Shown here one piece after another: positions 6,797-7,781 of a stretch of DNA of 7,781 bases. The DNA is from Acidobacteriota bacterium (GTDB taxonomy: Bacteria; Acidobacteriota; Terriglobia; UBA7540): positions 1 through 7,781 of the forward strand of contig JAKAWO010000137.1 in assembly GCA_021827255.1 (NCBI GenBank). Direction: 5' to 3'. Every line of letters begins with the position of its first letter. Position 1 is the stretch's first letter. The position numbers and the translations under genes are program-made. The notes under the pieces were generated by a model, which saw only the letters and a list, made by a program, of their open reading frames with translations, did no database searches and was not told the origin of the DNA.

Positions 6797-6847
6797 TTGA
6801 CAATTGAAAATCGGCGCGCTAGGCTTCGCAAGCGTTTGCAATATAAT
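6797..6847 (+). promoter_or_regulatory. Promoter region of the TonB-dependent receptor gene
   Basis: A perfect -35 TTGACA lies at 6797-6802. Seventeen bases later is TAGGCT (6820-6825), a weak -10 that keeps the three most conserved bases; it would start transcription near 6832, leaving a leader of about 34 bases. A perfect TATAAT at 6842-6847 is the alternative -10, but it has no recognisable -35 at normal spacing and would start almost on the ribosome site. In both readings the operator at 6828-6839 would block the promoter. Confidence 0.55.
6828..6839. promoter_or_regulatory. Predicted LacI-family operator O2 (receptor gene control)
   Basis: GCAAGCGTTTGC is a near-perfect palindrome with a central CG (ten of twelve positions symmetric), a textbook LacI/GalR-family operator shape. 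It shares the core CAANCGNTTG with the site at 6617-6628. Its centre lies about 37 bases from the start of the -35 box, almost the same geometry as at the regulator's own promoter (about 38). The likely ligand is the regulator encoded at 5586-6614. Confidence 0.72.
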
Positions 6848-6854
6848 CGGACTG

Positions 6855-6860
6855 AGGAGG
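6855..6860 (+). promoter_or_regulatory. Shine-Dalgarno of the receptor gene
   Basis: A perfect AGGAGG ends five bases before the ATG at 6866. This fixes the start of the TonB-dependent receptor and predicts efficient translation once the promoter is released. Confidence 0.85.
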
Positions 6861-6865
6861 TGCAT

Positions 6866-7781
6866 ATGCCGAGCAAGCAAGCCAACCTGGGTTTCATGCT
6901 AATAGGGGCCATGATGTGGGCGGCTTTACCTTGCCTTGGCCAACGCGCGACGATTACGGGAACGGTGACCGATCCGTCGGGGGCGGCGATTCCCAGGGCG
7001 AAGGTGACGGTGGCGAATCCCGATCGAGGCTTTGTGGAGCACTTGACGACGAACCCGGCGGGGGCCTATGTCGCGACGGCGTTGCCGATCGGCGATTTTG
7101 AGGTGACAGCAGAAGCGCCCGGCTTCAGAAAGCTGATTCAGTCCGGGATCGTGGTGCGAGTCGGCTCCAGGCTGCGGGTAGATTTGCGCCTGCAAGTGGG
7201 CGCAGTGACGCAGGTGGTACAAGTCAAGTCGAGCCCTGTGCATGTGCAGACAGAGACAGCGGAGCTTTCCGACGTAATTACGGGCAAGCAGATTGACAAC
7301 CTGCTGCTCAACGGGCGCGATTTCGCCTCGCTCATCTTGCTGGTCCCCGGGGCGTCGCCCACGAACGACTTGGACCTGTCAAATCCTCAGAACGGCGGGG
7401 ATGTCACAGTTTCTTTCAACGGAAACCGCCGGAGGATGAACAACTTTATGATCGATGGTGTCCCCGCCATGGACGAAACGGGATACGCCAGGACGGTGGT
7501 GACGCCCAGCCTGGACAGCATCGCGGAGTTCCGTATCGCGACGGCGAATTACGGCGCGGAATACGGCAAACTCGGCTCAGCCCAGATTTCCGTCGCCACC
7601 AAATCCGGCACCAAGCAGTTTCATGGCGATGCTTACGACTATTTTCGCAACACCGGACTCGAAGCGAATCCATGGTTTATCAACCGGACGATTGCGCCGC
7701 CCGGAGGCAATGCGCCCAAGTCGCCCTTGCACTGGAACGATTTCGGCTACACGCTGGGCGGGCCTTTTTACATTCCGGGTC
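6866..7781 (+). CDS. TonB-dependent receptor with N-terminal carboxypeptidase-regulatory-like domain (partial, 3' end outside window)
   Basis: This outer-membrane receptor takes up large or scarce substrates using TonB energy. Only the first 305 residues are in the window; relatives usually run to about 1,000 or more. A Sec signal peptide spans residues 1 to about 26 (hydrophobic FMLIGAMMWAALPCLG, 10-25). It is followed by a carboxypeptidase-regulatory-like beta-sandwich at about 28-115 (ITGTVTDPSGAAIPRAKVTV, then NPAGAYVATALPIGDFEVTAEAPGF). A plug domain starts near 125 and shows LLLNGRDFASLILLVPG (146-162), MIDGVPAMDETG (195-206), the VTPSLDSIAEFRIATANYGA stretch (212-231) and ISVATKSGTKQFHGDAYDYF (241-260). 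This architecture and these plug motifs are typical of the very large receptor families of Acidobacteriota. No classical TonB box is evident. It is divergent from the LacI-type operon, with a CG-centred operator at its promoter, so it is probably co-regulated and imports the glycan or glycoside that the hydrolase attacks. The family is confident; the ligand is unknown. Confidence 0.93.
   Translation, partial: MPSKQANLGFMLIGAMMWAALPCLGQRATITGTVTDPSGAAIPRAKVTVANPDRGFVEHLTTNPAGAYVATALPIGDFEVTAEAPGFRKLIQSGIVVRVGSRLRVDLRLQVGAVTQVVQVKSSPVHVQTETAELSDVITGKQIDNLLLNGRDFASLILLVPGASPTNDLDLSNPQNGGDVTVSFNGNRRRMNNFMIDGVPAMDETGYARTVVTPSLDSIAEFRIATANYGAEYGKLGSAQISVATKSGTKQFHGDAYDYFRNTGLEANPWFINRTIAPPGGNAPKSPLHWNDFGYTLGGPFYIPG

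Noticed and set aside
6687..6800. Small GTG-started frame of 37 codons between the two divergent promoters, with GGAG six bases upstream
   Set aside because: It is too short to distinguish from chance, has no recognisable family, and ends over the receptor's -35 box. Conservation data would be needed to revive it.

Overview
The window is a high-GC bacterial chromosomal segment, dense with genes, that looks like a carbohydrate-uptake and degradation locus. The most likely source is an Acidobacteriota species (Solibacter/Bryobacterales type). The clue is the gene entering from the right edge: a large TonB-dependent receptor of the 'carboxypeptidase-regulatory domain plus plug' type that is greatly expanded in that phylum. 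A Tat-exported putative glycosidase and sugar-acid type MFS permeases fit the same picture. The assignment is inferred from protein style; there is no rRNA or other phylogenetic marker here.

Layout. (1) Positions 1-1308, plus strand: an MFS permease of the anion:cation symporter (ACS) type. Its 5' end is abnormal: the reading frame has no usable start codon upstream of the first membrane segment, and a single-base frameshift in a G-run near 50-53 would restore one. (2) Positions 1390-6614, minus strand: a tight four-gene operon read from right to left as LacI-type regulator, Tat-exported GHL6-like putative glycoside hydrolase, second ACS-type MFS permease, and short-chain dehydrogenase (SDR). 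Every junction overlaps by 1 to 11 bases. The operon converges on the first permease across an 81-base gap that can form a GC-rich hairpin. (3) Positions 6615-6865: a divergent control region with two promoters (both with a perfect TTGACA -35 box) and two imperfect palindromes sharing the core CAANCGNTTG. (4) Positions 6866-7781, plus strand: the N-terminal 305 residues of the TonB-dependent receptor, cut by the window edge.

Working model (inference). The outer-membrane receptor brings a glycan or glycoside into the periplasm, the Tat-exported hydrolase acts on it there, and one or both ACS permeases move the released sugar or sugar acid into the cytoplasm. The SDR oxidises or reduces the product. 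The LacI-type repressor, encoded first in its own operon, controls both divergent transcripts through the two CG-centred operators and is released by the substrate or an intermediate. The substrate cannot be read from the sequence. The ACS permeases hint at a uronate, aldonate or similar acidic sugar, but this is weak.

The points most worth a second look are the matched operator pair, the disrupted 5' end of the first permease, and the uncharacterised hydrolase with its CxCxxC cluster. I saw no mobile element, CRISPR array, tRNA or rRNA.
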